Shown piece by piece: positions 32,375-40,885 of a stretch of 64,000 nt of DNA. The notes under the pieces are model-generated. The model was given only the letters and a program-made list of their open reading frames with translations, did no database searches and was not told the origin of the DNA. The DNA is taken from contig NZ_JQMJ01000004.1 of NCBI RefSeq assembly GCF_000744655.1, positions 2,666,001-2,730,000 on the forward strand, in the 5' to 3' direction. The stretch is from Streptacidiphilus rugosus AM-16 (GTDB lineage Bacteria > Actinomycetota > Actinomycetes > Streptomycetales > Streptomycetaceae). The position numbers and the translations under genes are program-made. Each line of letters begins with the position of its first letter. The stretch's first letter is position 1.

Positions 32375-35300
32375 GTGCGTTGGCTGATCTCGTCGAGTCT
32401 GCGGCTGGCCGCCGCAGTCGTGGTGGCGGCGCTGGTGGTGATGGGGCTCGGCGTGAACTCCCTGCGTCACGCCGCCGTCGACACGCTGCCTGAGTTCCTG
32501 CCGCCCCAGATCCAGGTGCAGACGGAGGCGCTGGGGCTGTCCGCCAACGAGGTGGAGCAGCTGATCACCGTGCCGATGGAGGACGAGCTCAACGGGCTCC
32601 CCTTCCTCGACCATCTGCGCTCCCAGTCGCTGCCCGGCCTGTCCGCCATCGAGCTGACCTTCAAGCCGGGCACCGACATCTACCAGGCTCGTCAGCTCAC
32701 GCACGAGCGCGTCGCGCAGGGCCCCGCCGTGGTCAACATCGGCACCCCGCCGGTGATGATCCAGCCGCTCTCCGCCGAGTCCAGAGCCATGATGATCGGC
32801 CTGTCCTCGTCCACGGTCAGCCCGATCGACCTGTCCACGCTGGCGCGCTGGCGGATCAGGCCTCGGCTGCTGGCCGTTCCCGGCGTCGCCAACGTCACCA
32901 TCTGGGGGCAGCGTGACCAGCAGCTCCAGGTGCTGGTCGACCCGGCGAGGCTGCACGCCAAGGGCGTGACGCTGTCCCAGGTCATCAACACCGCGGGCGA
33001 CGCGATGTGGACCTCGCCGCTGACCTTCGTCGAGGCGTCCTCCCCCGGCGCGGACGGCTTCATCGACACCCCCAACCAGCGTCTCTCGGTGCAGCACCTG
33101 CTGCCCATCTCCACCCCCGCGGACCTGGCCAAGGTCCCGATCGAAGCCGACGTCGGCGTGAGCAAGCTCAAGCTCGGCGACGTCTCCACGGTCGTCGAGG
33201 ACCACCCCGCCCTGCGCGGCGACGCCGTGCTGACCTCGCAGTCCCCCGACGGCACCGGCTTCCTGCTGGTGGTGGAGAAGTTCCCCGGCGCCAACACCCT
33301 GGCCGTGGACAAGGGCGTCCGGCAGGCGATGGCCGAACTGCAGCCCGGCCTGTCCGGGGTGACCATCGACACGCAGGTCTTCACCCCCGCCTCCTACATC
33401 GACTCCGCCCTGGCCAACCTCGGCTGGGCCGCGCTGGCCGGGCTGGTGCTGCTGGTGGCCTGGTTCGGGCTGGCCTGGCGGTCCTGGCGGGTCGCCCTGC
33501 TCGGCCTCGTCGCGGTCGCGCTGCCGCTGATCACCGCGGGCTGGGTGCTGGAGCTGCGCGGCTCGACCTTCACCACGCTGACCCTGGCCGGGCTGGCCGT
33601 CGCCCTGGCGATCGTGGTCGACGACGCCGTCTCCGCGATGGCGGCGCTCCGGCGCGGCCTGGACGTGCCCGATCCCGACGGCGCCACGGCCGGCTCCCGC
33701 GAGTCCCGCGGCGCGGCGATCACCGAGGCGCTGCTCGGCGTGCGCCGTCCGCTGGGCTACGCGCTCGCGGTGGTGCTCCTCGCGGCCGTCCCGCTGCTGG
33801 TGATCCCCGGCAGCAACGGCCAGCTGACCCGGCCGATGCTCTTCACCTACCTGCTCACGGTCGTGGCGGCCACCGCCGTCGCCCTGACCGTCACCCCGGC
33901 GCTAGCGCTGCTGCTGCTCCGCCGCGCGCCCGAGCGGCGGGCCGCGCCGCCGGTCGCGCGCTGGATGGAGGCCGCCTACGACCGGATCGGTCCGGCCCTC
34001 GCCCGGCGGCGCGCCGGAGCGGTCGCGCTGACCGCGGTGCTGGGGCTGGCCGCGCTGGCGATCATCCCGCAGTTCGGCCACGGCGGGCTGCTGCCCGTCC
34101 CGCAGGACCGCGACCTGCTGGTGCAGTGGAGCGCCGCACCCGGCACCTCGCTGCCGGCGATGCGGCAGACCACCGAGGCGGCCGGCGCCGAGCTGCGCGG
34201 CGTCGCCGGGGTCACCAACGTCGCCAGCGACATCGGGCAGGCGCTGCTGGGCGACCAGATCGTCAGCGTCGACTCGGCGCAGACCTGGATCTCCGTCTCC
34301 AAGAGCGCGGACTACGGCCGCACCAAGGACGCGATCGCGACCGTCCTGTCGCACTACCCGGCCCTGCGCCACCAGCTCCTGACGTACGCGCAGACCGCGC
34401 TGGCCGAGGCTCCCCGGTCGGACACCGGGCCCGGCGGCACCGCGCCGCTGACCGTCCGTCTCTACGGAACGGACTGGGCGGCGCTGACGGCACAGGCGGA
34501 CCGTCTGCGCTCGGTCGTCGACGGCGTCTCCGGTGTGAGCGGCGCGACGGTGCACGAGCCGACGCAGGAGCCGTCGATCACCATCGACACGGACGTGGAC
34601 AAGGCCGCGAGGTACGGTCTCAAGCCCGGCGACGTGCGGCGCGCGACGGCCGTGCTGATCTCCGGCATCCCGGTCGGCAGCTACTACCAGCAGCAGCAGA
34701 TCTTCGACGTCGCGGTGTGGAGCGTCCCGGCCGTCAGGTCGAGCCTCGCCGACGTCCAGAACCTGCTGCTGGACACCCCGAGCGGCGGCCAGGTCGCGCT
34801 GAAGGACGTGGCGAGCGTCAGCATCACGCCCGCCCCGACCGAGATCGACCACGACCAGGCCTCGCGCTACCTCGACATCACCGCGAACGTGCGCGGCACG
34901 GACCTGGACACCGCGGTGTCGCGGGTGAAGACGGCGGTGCTCGGGGTGAGCCTGCCGCTCGGCTATCACGCGGAGGTCACCAGCGGTCTGCAGGAGCAGC
35001 AGAGCGACGCGCTGCGGCTGATCCTGGTCGCGATCGGCTGCGCGCTGGGCGTGCTGCTGCTCTTCCAGGCGGCGTTCCGGAGCTGGTCGCGGGCGCTGGT
35101 GCTACTGCTGTCGCTGCCGCTCTCGCTGGCGGGCGGCGTACTGACGGCGCTGATCGCCGGGCGGGACCTGTCCGCCGGCGAGCTGATCGGCTTCCTCGGC
35201 GTGCTGGCCCTGGCCGTCCGCGGCGGGCTGCTCGTGCTGCGCCGGGCCCAGGACCTGGAGCGCGACGGCCGCCACGACGCGGCGCTGCGCGCGGCCAGGG

Positions 35301-35896
35301 AGGCGGCGTTCCCGGTGACCACCTCGGCGGTGGGCCTGGTGCTGCTGGTCCTGCCGTTCACGGTGCGCGGCGACGTCCCCGGGCTGGAGCTGGTCCGTCC
35401 GCTCTCCCTGGTCCTGATCGGCGGCGCGGTCTCCAGCACCCTGGTCACCCTGCTCCTCCTTCCCGCCTTCGCGGGCCGGGGCGGCGGGGGCGAGGGCAGC
35501 GACGAGGGCCTCTTCCGCACCCCGGACTCCGGCTTCGACGCGAGCGGCCTCACACCGGCTCTGTCGGGCGCGAGCGCGGGCGGAGCGATCGGCGGCCCGT
35601 CGGGCCCCGGCAGCTCCTCGGGATCCGGAGGCTCCTCCGGCTCCGGCGGCTCCGCGCGCTCGAACGACGCGGCGACGGCGGGTGGCTCGGAGGAGGCGGG
35701 CTCGGCCGACGCGTCGGATTCCCCGGCCGAGGCGCGCGATCCGGACGGCGGTGTCGGCCGGAACGGCAGCGGCGGTCCGAACGGCCACAACGGCCGGAAC
35801 GGCGACGGCACGGCGAACGGCGGCGAGGCGTCCGCTCCCGCCGAGGCCGACAGGGAGTCGGAGTCCGCCGAGGCAGAGGAAGGCGCCAGCCGATGA
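32375..35896 (+). CDS. CusA/CzcA-type RND transporter, divergent paralogue with low-complexity tail
   Basis: The protein has 1173 aa from GTG 32375, which has GGGGGA at good spacing and aligns with the start of the second RND gene. ATG 32354 would add seven residues. The RND order is clear: TM1, first porter domain (AVDTLPEFLPPQIQVQTEAL, LITVPMEDELNGLP), TM2-6, second porter domain and TM8-12. In TM4 the paralogue and HME family carry VDDAIxxVEN, while this protein has VDDAVSAMAALRRGL. In TM10 the ARNGIL motif is replaced by AVRGGLL. The last 150 residues are a Gly/Ser/Asn-rich tail (GSSSGSGGSSGSGGS, NGHNGRNGDG). It may be a specialised subunit paired with the second RND protein. Substrate unknown; metal efflux is the family norm. 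Confidence 0.87.
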   Translation: MRWLISSSLRLAAAVVVAALVVMGLGVNSLRHAAVDTLPEFLPPQIQVQTEALGLSANEVEQLITVPMEDELNGLPFLDHLRSQSLPGLSAIELTFKPGTDIYQARQLTHERVAQGPAVVNIGTPPVMIQPLSAESRAMMIGLSSSTVSPIDLSTLARWRIRPRLLAVPGVANVTIWGQRDQQLQVLVDPARLHAKGVTLSQVINTAGDAMWTSPLTFVEASSPGADGFIDTPNQRLSVQHLLPISTPADLAKVPIEADVGVSKLKLGDVSTVVEDHPALRGDAVLTSQSPDGTGFLLVVEKFPGANTLAVDKGVRQAMAELQPGLSGVTIDTQVFTPASYIDSALANLGWAALAGLVLLVAWFGLAWRSWRVALLGLVAVALPLITAGWVLELRGSTFTTLTLAGLAVALAIVVDDAVSAMAALRRGLDVPDPDGATAGSRESRGAAITEALLGVRRPLGYALAVVLLAAVPLLVIPGSNGQLTRPMLFTYLLTVVAATAVALTVTPALALLLLRRAPERRAAPPVARWMEAAYDRIGPALARRRAGAVALTAVLGLAALAIIPQFGHGGLLPVPQDRDLLVQWSAAPGTSLPAMRQTTEAAGAELRGVAGVTNVASDIGQALLGDQIVSVDSAQTWISVSKSADYGRTKDAIATVLSHYPALRHQLLTYAQTALAEAPRSDTGPGGTAPLTVRLYGTDWAALTAQADRLRSVVDGVSGVSGATVHEPTQEPSITIDTDVDKAARYGLKPGDVRRATAVLISGIPVGSYYQQQQIFDVAVWSVPAVRSSLADVQNLLLDTPSGGQVALKDVASVSITPAPTEIDHDQASRYLDITANVRGTDLDTAVSRVKTAVLGVSLPLGYHAEVTSGLQEQQSDALRLILVAIGCALGVLLLFQAAFRSWSRALVLLLSLPLSLAGGVLTALIAGRDLSAGELIGFLGVLALAVRGGLLVLRRAQDLERDGRHDAALRAAREAAFPVTTSAVGLVLLVLPFTVRGDVPGLELVRPLSLVLIGGAVSSTLVTLLLLPAFAGRGGGGEGSDEGLFRTPDSGFDASGLTPALSGASAGGAIGGPSGPGSSSGSGGSSGSGGSARSNDAATAGGSEEAGSADASDSPAEARDPDGGVGRNGSGGPNGHNGRNGDGTANGGEASAPAEADRESESAEAEEGASR

Positions 35897-36408
35897 CACC
35901 ACGTCAGCGAGGGGCGCGCACCGCGCTCGCCGGGCTGGCGTGCGTGGTGACGCTCACCCTCACCGTCACCGGCTGCGGGCCCAGGAGCGAGACGCCGCAC
36001 GATCCGGCCCCGGCCACGCTGCTTCCGGTCCCGGGGAGCGGCGGAGGCGGCCCGACCGGCGCGGCCAACGGCGCACCCGCGCCGGCGGAGTCCGGGTACG
36101 GGGCGGTGCACCGGGTCGCGCTCACGCCGCTGGCCTTCCAGCGCCTGGGCATCCGCACGGTCCCCGCCCAGCGCGTCGGCGCCGGCCAGGAGCTCGTGCC
36201 GATCACCGCGGTGATCTACGACCCGAACGGAGTCCCCTGGGTCTACGTGCCCGTCGGGACCCGCACCTACCAGCGACAGGCCATCACCATCCAGCGCTAC
36301 GAGGGCGACAAGGTCGTCCTCAGCCGCGGTCCCTCCGCGGGCACGCCGGTCGTCGTGGTCGCCGCCGCCGAGCTTCTCGGCACCGAGTACGGAGTCGGGG
36401 AGGAATAG
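35893..36408 (+). CDS. Miniature adaptor-like lipoprotein between RND genes
   Basis: The protein has 171 aa from ATG 35893, with ATGA overlap to the RND gene. The signal peptide ends in a lipobox (LTVTGCG), so it is anchored to the outer face of the membrane. After a Pro/Gly linker the only folded part (about 75-171) resembles the membrane-proximal C-terminal domain of CusB/HlyD-type adaptors: PITAVIYDPNGVPWVYVPVG, QRQAITIQRYEGDKVVLSRG and AGTPVVVVAAAELLGTEYG. The lipoyl and hairpin domains needed to reach an outer-membrane channel are absent, as expected for a monoderm cell. It likely caps or regulates the RND pump. Confidence 0.78.
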   Translation: MTPRQRGARTALAGLACVVTLTLTVTGCGPRSETPHDPAPATLLPVPGSGGGGPTGAANGAPAPAESGYGAVHRVALTPLAFQRLGIRTVPAQRVGAGQELVPITAVIYDPNGVPWVYVPVGTRTYQRQAITIQRYEGDKVVLSRGPSAGTPVVVVAAAELLGTEYGVGEE

Positions 36409-36815
36409 TCGTGGCGCAGCTGAGGTGCAGCGAAGGTGGGGGGCCTTCGCAGCGAGGAACGAGCGGAGCAGGCACCCCGCCGCAGCGGAACCGAAGCGGA
36501 GCACGACGGAAGGGGCAGTCGTGGCGCAGCTGAGGTGCAGCGAAGGTGGGGGGCCTTCGCAGCGAGGAACGAGCGGAGCAGGCACCCCGCCGCAGCGGAA
36601 CCGAAGCGGAGCACGACGGAAGGGGCAGTCGTGGCGCAGCTGAGGTGCAGCGAAGGTGGGGGGCCTTCGCAGCGAGGAACGAGCGGAGCAGGCACCCCGC
36701 CGCAGCGGAACCGAAGCGGAGCACGACGGAAGGGGCAGTCGTGGCGCAGCTGAGGTGCAGCGAAGGTGGGGGGCCTTCGCAGCGAGGAACGAGCGGAGCA
36801 CGACGGGAGGGGCAG
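36407..36815 (+). repeat. 110-bp tandem repeat array (3.6 units)
   Basis: Three identical 110-bp units (36407-36516, 36517-36626, 36627-36736) are followed by a partial fourth (36737-36800) that jumps to the end of the unit across a GCGGAGCA microrepeat, a typical slippage deletion. Each unit carries AGGGGCAGTC followed by GTG, resembling the start region of the second RND gene. Units end in CAGCGGAACCGAAGCGGAGC, resembling GAGCGGAGC-rich intergenic repeats of actinomycetes. The array lies exactly between the lipoprotein and the second RND gene. Confidence 0.95.
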
Positions 36816-36821
36816 CCGTGA
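36411..36821 (+). other. Chain of four overlapping mini-ORFs leading into the second RND gene
   Basis: Each repeat opens a GTG mini-ORF with an SD-like GGGG tract: 36411-36533, 36521-36643 and 36631-36753 (40 aa each, VAQLRCSEGGGPSQRGTSGA and 20 more) and 36741-36821 (26 aa). Because 110 is not a multiple of three, each stops 13 nt inside the next. The last stop (36819-36821) overlaps the RND GTG at 36818 as GTGA. The first starts 2 nt after the lipoprotein stop. Ribosomes could reinitiate along the whole chain. Whether the peptides are made is unknown. Confidence 0.55.
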
Positions 36822-39800
36822 CCGCACCACGGGGGGAGAGCAAGCGCCGCGAGGGGGCGCGGGGCGGGGTGATGCGCGCCATCGTCGCCTGGAGCCTCAA
36901 TTTCCGGTTCCTGGTCGTCGCCGCCGCCGTCGCACTGATGACCGTCGGCATCGCCAGCGTGGGCAGCACGCCCGTCGACGTGTTCCCCGAGTTCGCGCCG
37001 CCGCAGGTGGAGATCCAGACCGAGAGCCTCGGCCTGTCCACCTCCGACGTCGAGAAGCTCGTCACCGTCCCGCTCGAACTGGCCATGAACGGCATGCCGG
37101 GCCTGACCCAGATGCGTTCCACGTCCGTTCCGCAGCTCTCGTCCATCGTCATGGTCTTCTCGCCGAGCACGGACCTGCTGCACGCGCGCCAGCTGGTGCA
37201 GGAGCGGCTGGCGACGGTCAGGCCCACGCTGCCGCGCTGGGCCAGCCCGCCGGTGATGCTCGCGCCCGTCTCGGCCACCGCCCGTGTCCTGCAGATCGGC
37301 ATGACCGCCAGCGGCAACGGCCCCGACGGCAAGCCGATGACCCCGATGCAGCTCTCCCAGCTCGCCTACTGGACCATCAAGCCCCGGCTGCTGCACGTCG
37401 ACGGCGTCGCCGACGTCTCAATCTGGAACCAGCGCCCTGAGGCGTTCCAGGTCCAGGTGGACCCGGCCAGGATGACCGCGCAGAAGGTGACCCTCGACGA
37501 CGTCGAGCGGACCACCTCCGACGCGCTCGACTCCGGCGCGCTGCAGTTCTCCACCGGCTCCGTGGTCGGCGCCGGCGGCTTCCTGGACGGCACGCCGGGC
37601 CTGCCCGACCAGCGGCTGCCGATCGCGCACCAGCTCTCCATCCAGACCCCGGCCGACCTGGCCAAGGTTCCGCTGGAGGACCAGGCCGCCAACGGCAGGA
37701 CGGTGACGCTCGGCCAGATCGGCACGGTCGTGCAGGGCTACCAGCCGCTGATCGGGGACGCCGTGATCAACGGCAAGCCCGGCATCCTGCTGGTGGTCGA
37801 GAAGCTGCCCTGGGGCAACACTCTCAAGATCACCTCCGGGGTCGACGACGCGCTGAAGGCCATGCAGCCGGGCCTGCAGGGGGTCGCCTTCGACAACCAC
37901 ATCTTCCGGCCGGCCGACTTCATCGACGACTCCGTGCACAACCTGCTGGACTCGCTGCTGCTCGGCTTCCTGCTGGTCGTGGTGATCCTGGTGCTCTTCC
38001 TCTTCGAGTGGCGGGTCGCGCTGATCAGCCTGGTCAGCATCCCGCTGTCGCTGACGGCGGCCGTGCTGGTGCTGCGGCTGGTGGGGGCGACCGTCAACAC
38101 CATGGTGCTGGCGGGACTGATCATCGCGCTGGGCGCGGTGGTCGACGACGCGATCATCGACGTCGAGAACATCCTGAGACGTCTGAGAATCGCCCGCAGA
38201 ACCGGCACCGACGAGGGCGGCGGACAGCGGTCCACCGCCCGGATCATCCTCGGCGCCTCGCTGGAGGTCCGCAGCCCGATCGTCTACGCCACGCTGATCA
38301 TCGTGGCCGCCGCGATCCCGGTGTTCATGCTGCACGGCCTGACCGCCGCCTTCTTCCGGCCGCTCGCCTTCGCCTACACACTCGCCATCCTGGCCTCGAT
38401 GGCCGTCGCGCTGACCGTCACCCCGGCCCTGACCCTGATCCTGCTGCGCCGGGCCAAGCTCAAGCGCTTCCAGTCCCCGCTGGTGCGGGTGCTGCGGCGC
38501 TGGTACTCCCGGATGCTGGACCGGATCGTGGCGCGGCCCTTCGCGGCCTACGGCGTCTTCGCGGCCATCGTGCTGTGCGGGGCCCTGATCGCGCCGCAGC
38601 TCGGGCAGTCGCTCTTCCCCAGCTTCCAGCAGCGTGACCTGCTGATCCACTGGGACGCCATCCCCGGCACCTCCGACGACGAGGTGCTGCGCACCACCAC
38701 GCAGCTGAACGCGGAGCTGAAGGCGATCCCCGGGGTGGAGGACTTCGGCGCGCACATCGGCCGGGCGCCGCAGGGCGAGGAGATCGTCGGCATCAACGCG
38801 GCCGAGGTGTGGATCCACATCTCGCCGAAGGTCGACTACGACAGGACGGTCGACAAGGTGCGCGCCGTCGTCGACAGCTATCCGGGCCTCTACCGGGACG
38901 TCGAGACCTACCTGAACGAGCGCATCGAGGAGGTGCTGAGCGGCTCGAAGCAGGCCGTCACGGTCCGCGTCTACGGCCAGGACCTGGGCGCGATGCGGAA
39001 CACCGCGCAGTCGGTGCTCAACCAGGTCGCCTCGGTGCAGGGCGTGGTCGACCCGCACATGGACCTCTCGGTGGACACGCCGCAGATCCAGGTGAACGTC
39101 GATCTGGCGAAGGCCGCGAAGTACGGGCTGAAGCCCGGCGACGTCCGGCGTCAGGCCGCGACCGTCGTGGCCGGGCAGGAGATGGGCAACGTCTTCGAGA
39201 ACAACCAGGTCTACGGCGTCTACGTGTGGAGCGTCCCGTCCGCGAGGAACAACGCGGGCGCGATCAGCAACCTCCAGCTGGACACCCCGGCCGGCGGCCA
39301 CGTGCGGCTGGGCGATCTGGCGACGGTGCAGCTCGCGCCGGACCCGTACCTGATCACCCGTGAGGACAACTCCCGCTACATCGACGTCGGCGCGAACGTG
39401 CAGGGACGCGACCTGTCGGCGGTGGTCTCGGACATCCAGAACAAGCTGAAGACCGTCCAGGTGCCGCGCGGCTCCCACTACTCGCTGCTCGGCGAGTACC
39501 AGGAGCGGCAGCAGGCGCAGAACAGCCTGCTGACCACGGCACTGCTGGCCGGGGTGGCGATCATGCTGCTGCTCCAGCTCGCCTTCGGCTCCTGGCGACT
39601 GGCCGCGCTGCTCTTCATCACGCTGCCGATGGCGCTGGTGGGCGGCCTGATCGCGATCTGGCTCGGCGGCGCGGAGGTGACGATCGGGGCGCTGGTCGGC
39701 TTCTTCACGGTCTTCGGGATCGCCGCGCGCAACGGCATCCTGATGATCAATCACTGCCAGCATCTGGAACGCGAGGAGGACATGCCCTTCGGTCCCGACC

Positions 39801-40069
39801 TCGTGGTCAGGGGCGCCAGCGAGCGGCTCGCGCCGATCCTGATGACCTCGCTGGCGACGGCGCTGGCGCTGGTGCCGCTGGTGATCGCCGGCGACCAGCC
39901 GGGCCGGGAGATCGAGTACCCGCTGGCCATCGTGATCCTGGGCGGACTGGCGAGCTCCACGCTGCTGACGCTCTTCGTGGTGCCCTCGCTCTACCTCCGC
40001 TTCGGGCGGCGCGACACGGGTTCGCCCGCGGGCCGCGCAGAGCTGGAGACCGCGGCCGGCCACCCCTGA
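36818..40069 (+). CDS. CusA/CzcA-type RND transporter
   Basis: The protein has 1083 aa from GTG 36818, which has GGGAGGGG upstream; ATG 36872 is an alternative. It shows full HME/CzcA hallmarks: FRFLVVAAAVALMTVGIASV (TM1), TPVDVFPEFAPPQVEIQTES, VTVPLELAMNGMPGLTQMRS, TM4 GAVVDDAIIDVENILRRLR, DRTVDKVRAVVDSYPGLYRD, and TM10-11 FGIAARNGILMINHCQHLE. Twelve TM helices and two large extracellular loops are expected. It keeps the charged TM4 residues that its upstream paralogue has lost, so it is probably the proton-conducting active subunit. RND pumps of this type normally span two membranes; here only a short lipoprotein adaptor is encoded. Substrate unknown. Confidence 0.9.
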   Translation: MTAPRGESKRREGARGGVMRAIVAWSLNFRFLVVAAAVALMTVGIASVGSTPVDVFPEFAPPQVEIQTESLGLSTSDVEKLVTVPLELAMNGMPGLTQMRSTSVPQLSSIVMVFSPSTDLLHARQLVQERLATVRPTLPRWASPPVMLAPVSATARVLQIGMTASGNGPDGKPMTPMQLSQLAYWTIKPRLLHVDGVADVSIWNQRPEAFQVQVDPARMTAQKVTLDDVERTTSDALDSGALQFSTGSVVGAGGFLDGTPGLPDQRLPIAHQLSIQTPADLAKVPLEDQAANGRTVTLGQIGTVVQGYQPLIGDAVINGKPGILLVVEKLPWGNTLKITSGVDDALKAMQPGLQGVAFDNHIFRPADFIDDSVHNLLDSLLLGFLLVVVILVLFLFEWRVALISLVSIPLSLTAAVLVLRLVGATVNTMVLAGLIIALGAVVDDAIIDVENILRRLRIARRTGTDEGGGQRSTARIILGASLEVRSPIVYATLIIVAAAIPVFMLHGLTAAFFRPLAFAYTLAILASMAVALTVTPALTLILLRRAKLKRFQSPLVRVLRRWYSRMLDRIVARPFAAYGVFAAIVLCGALIAPQLGQSLFPSFQQRDLLIHWDAIPGTSDDEVLRTTTQLNAELKAIPGVEDFGAHIGRAPQGEEIVGINAAEVWIHISPKVDYDRTVDKVRAVVDSYPGLYRDVETYLNERIEEVLSGSKQAVTVRVYGQDLGAMRNTAQSVLNQVASVQGVVDPHMDLSVDTPQIQVNVDLAKAAKYGLKPGDVRRQAATVVAGQEMGNVFENNQVYGVYVWSVPSARNNAGAISNLQLDTPAGGHVRLGDLATVQLAPDPYLITREDNSRYIDVGANVQGRDLSAVVSDIQNKLKTVQVPRGSHYSLLGEYQERQQAQNSLLTTALLAGVAIMLLLQLAFGSWRLAALLFITLPMALVGGLIAIWLGGAEVTIGALVGFFTVFGIAARNGILMINHCQHLEREEDMPFGPDLVVRGASERLAPILMTSLATALALVPLVIAGDQPGREIEYPLAIVILGGLASSTLLTLFVVPSLYLRFGRRDTGSPAGRAELETAAGHP

Positions 40070-40090
40070 CGGAGGTCACCGACGGCCGGT

Positions 40091-40118
40091 CGCCGAGCGG
40101 GCTCAGGCCCGCTCGGCG
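40091..40118. terminator. Bidirectional hairpin between RND and TetR genes
   Basis: CGCCGAGCGGGC (40091-40102) and GCCCGCTCGGCG (40107-40118) form a perfect 12-bp stem with loop TCAG. The loop holds the first two bases' complement of the tetR stop codon (40103-40105), so the tetR stop lies in the loop. It should end both convergent transcripts. Confidence 0.75.
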
Positions 40119-40738
40119 ATGCCGTCCAGCACCATGGTCAGGTACTGGCGGGCGATCTCCTCCGGGCTGTGGCGTCCGCCCGGGCGGTACCAGGAGGCGG
40201 CGACCCAGACCGTGTCGCGGACGAAGCGGTAGGTCAGCCGGATGTCCAGGTCGGCGCGGAAGACGCCGTCGGCGACGCCGCGTTCGAGGGTGCGCAGCCA
40301 GGCCTTCTCGAACTTCTGCTGCGACTCGGCCAGGAAGGCGAAGCGCGGCTGGGGTGCGAGCTGCTTGGACTCCTTCTGGTAGATCGCGACCGCCGCGCGG
40401 TGCCGGTCGATCTCCCTGAACGACTCGACGACCAGGGCCTCCAGCGTCTGCCGCGGGCCGAGATCCGCGTCGAGCACGGCGTCGTAGCCGGTCCAGAGCT
40501 CGCCGAGGAAGCGGCTCAGGATCTCCTCCAGCATCGACTCCTTGGAGTCGAAGTGGTAGTAGAGGCTGCCGGCCAGCATGCCGGCCTGGTCGGCGATCTT
40601 GCGGACCGTCGTGGCGTTGTAGCCCTGCTCGGCGAAGACCTCGGCGGCGGTGTCCAGGATCTCCTGGCGCCGCGCGGGGGCCGCGGATCCCTGCGCCGGG
40701 CTCGCGGCCTGGCTCTTGCTCTTCTGCGTACTCGGCAC
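40103..40738 (-). CDS. TetR-family transcriptional repressor
   Basis: The protein has 211 aa from GTG 40738; upstream in-frame starts are possible. A disordered N-terminus (PSTQKSKSQAASPAQGSAAP) precedes the HTH: RRQEILDTAAEVFAEQGYNA, TTVRKIADQAGMLAGSLYYHFDSK. The recognition helix MLAGSLYYHF is of the type found in regulators of acyl-CoA or steroid catabolism (KstR2/FadR-like). The ligand domain contains VWVAASWYRPGGRHSPEEIA. It is transcribed away from an SDR and a hydrolase, with a palindrome between them, so it likely represses both that pair and itself. Confidence 0.9.
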   Translation of the reverse strand: MPSTQKSKSQAASPAQGSAAPARRQEILDTAAEVFAEQGYNATTVRKIADQAGMLAGSLYYHFDSKESMLEEILSRFLGELWTGYDAVLDADLGPRQTLEALVVESFREIDRHRAAVAIYQKESKQLAPQPRFAFLAESQQKFEKAWLRTLERGVADGVFRADLDIRLTYRFVRDTVWVAASWYRPGGRHSPEEIARQYLTMVLDGIAERA

Positions 40739-40821
40739 CCGTCCATTGTCCCTGCCGACGTCACCGCGGTTCACCCGACCGGTGCCTGTGGACGACTCGA
40801 CGCTCGCCCCCGGCTCGACTA

Positions 40822-40843
40822 ACCTACCAAACACTTGTTAGGT
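40822..40843. promoter_or_regulatory. Palindromic TetR operator
   Basis: Half-sites ACCTACCAA (40822-40830) and TTGTTAGGT (40835-40843) flank ACAC; the outer ACCTA/TAGGT arms are perfect and one inner pair differs. It lies between tetR and the SDR gene, about 43 bp before the SDR start. The CAAxxxxTTG core is like operators of acyl-CoA-responsive TetR proteins. It probably controls both directions. Confidence 0.75.
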
Positions 40844-40885
40844 CCGATCACTCGAGCTCGGTCGTCATCGGGTGGGGGTCGCCGC

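Noticed and set aside
36407-36815. Possible CRISPR array
   Set aside because: Units are contiguous 110-bp copies without variable spacers, and no cas gene is near.
37418-40063. 881-codon minus-strand frame opposite the second RND gene
   Set aside because: Gln/Arg/His-rich translation typical of an antisense shadow of a GC-rich gene.
40835-40885. Earlier start for the SDR gene
   Set aside because: It would begin inside the TetR operator and add a non-conserved leader; ATG 40886 fits the family start.
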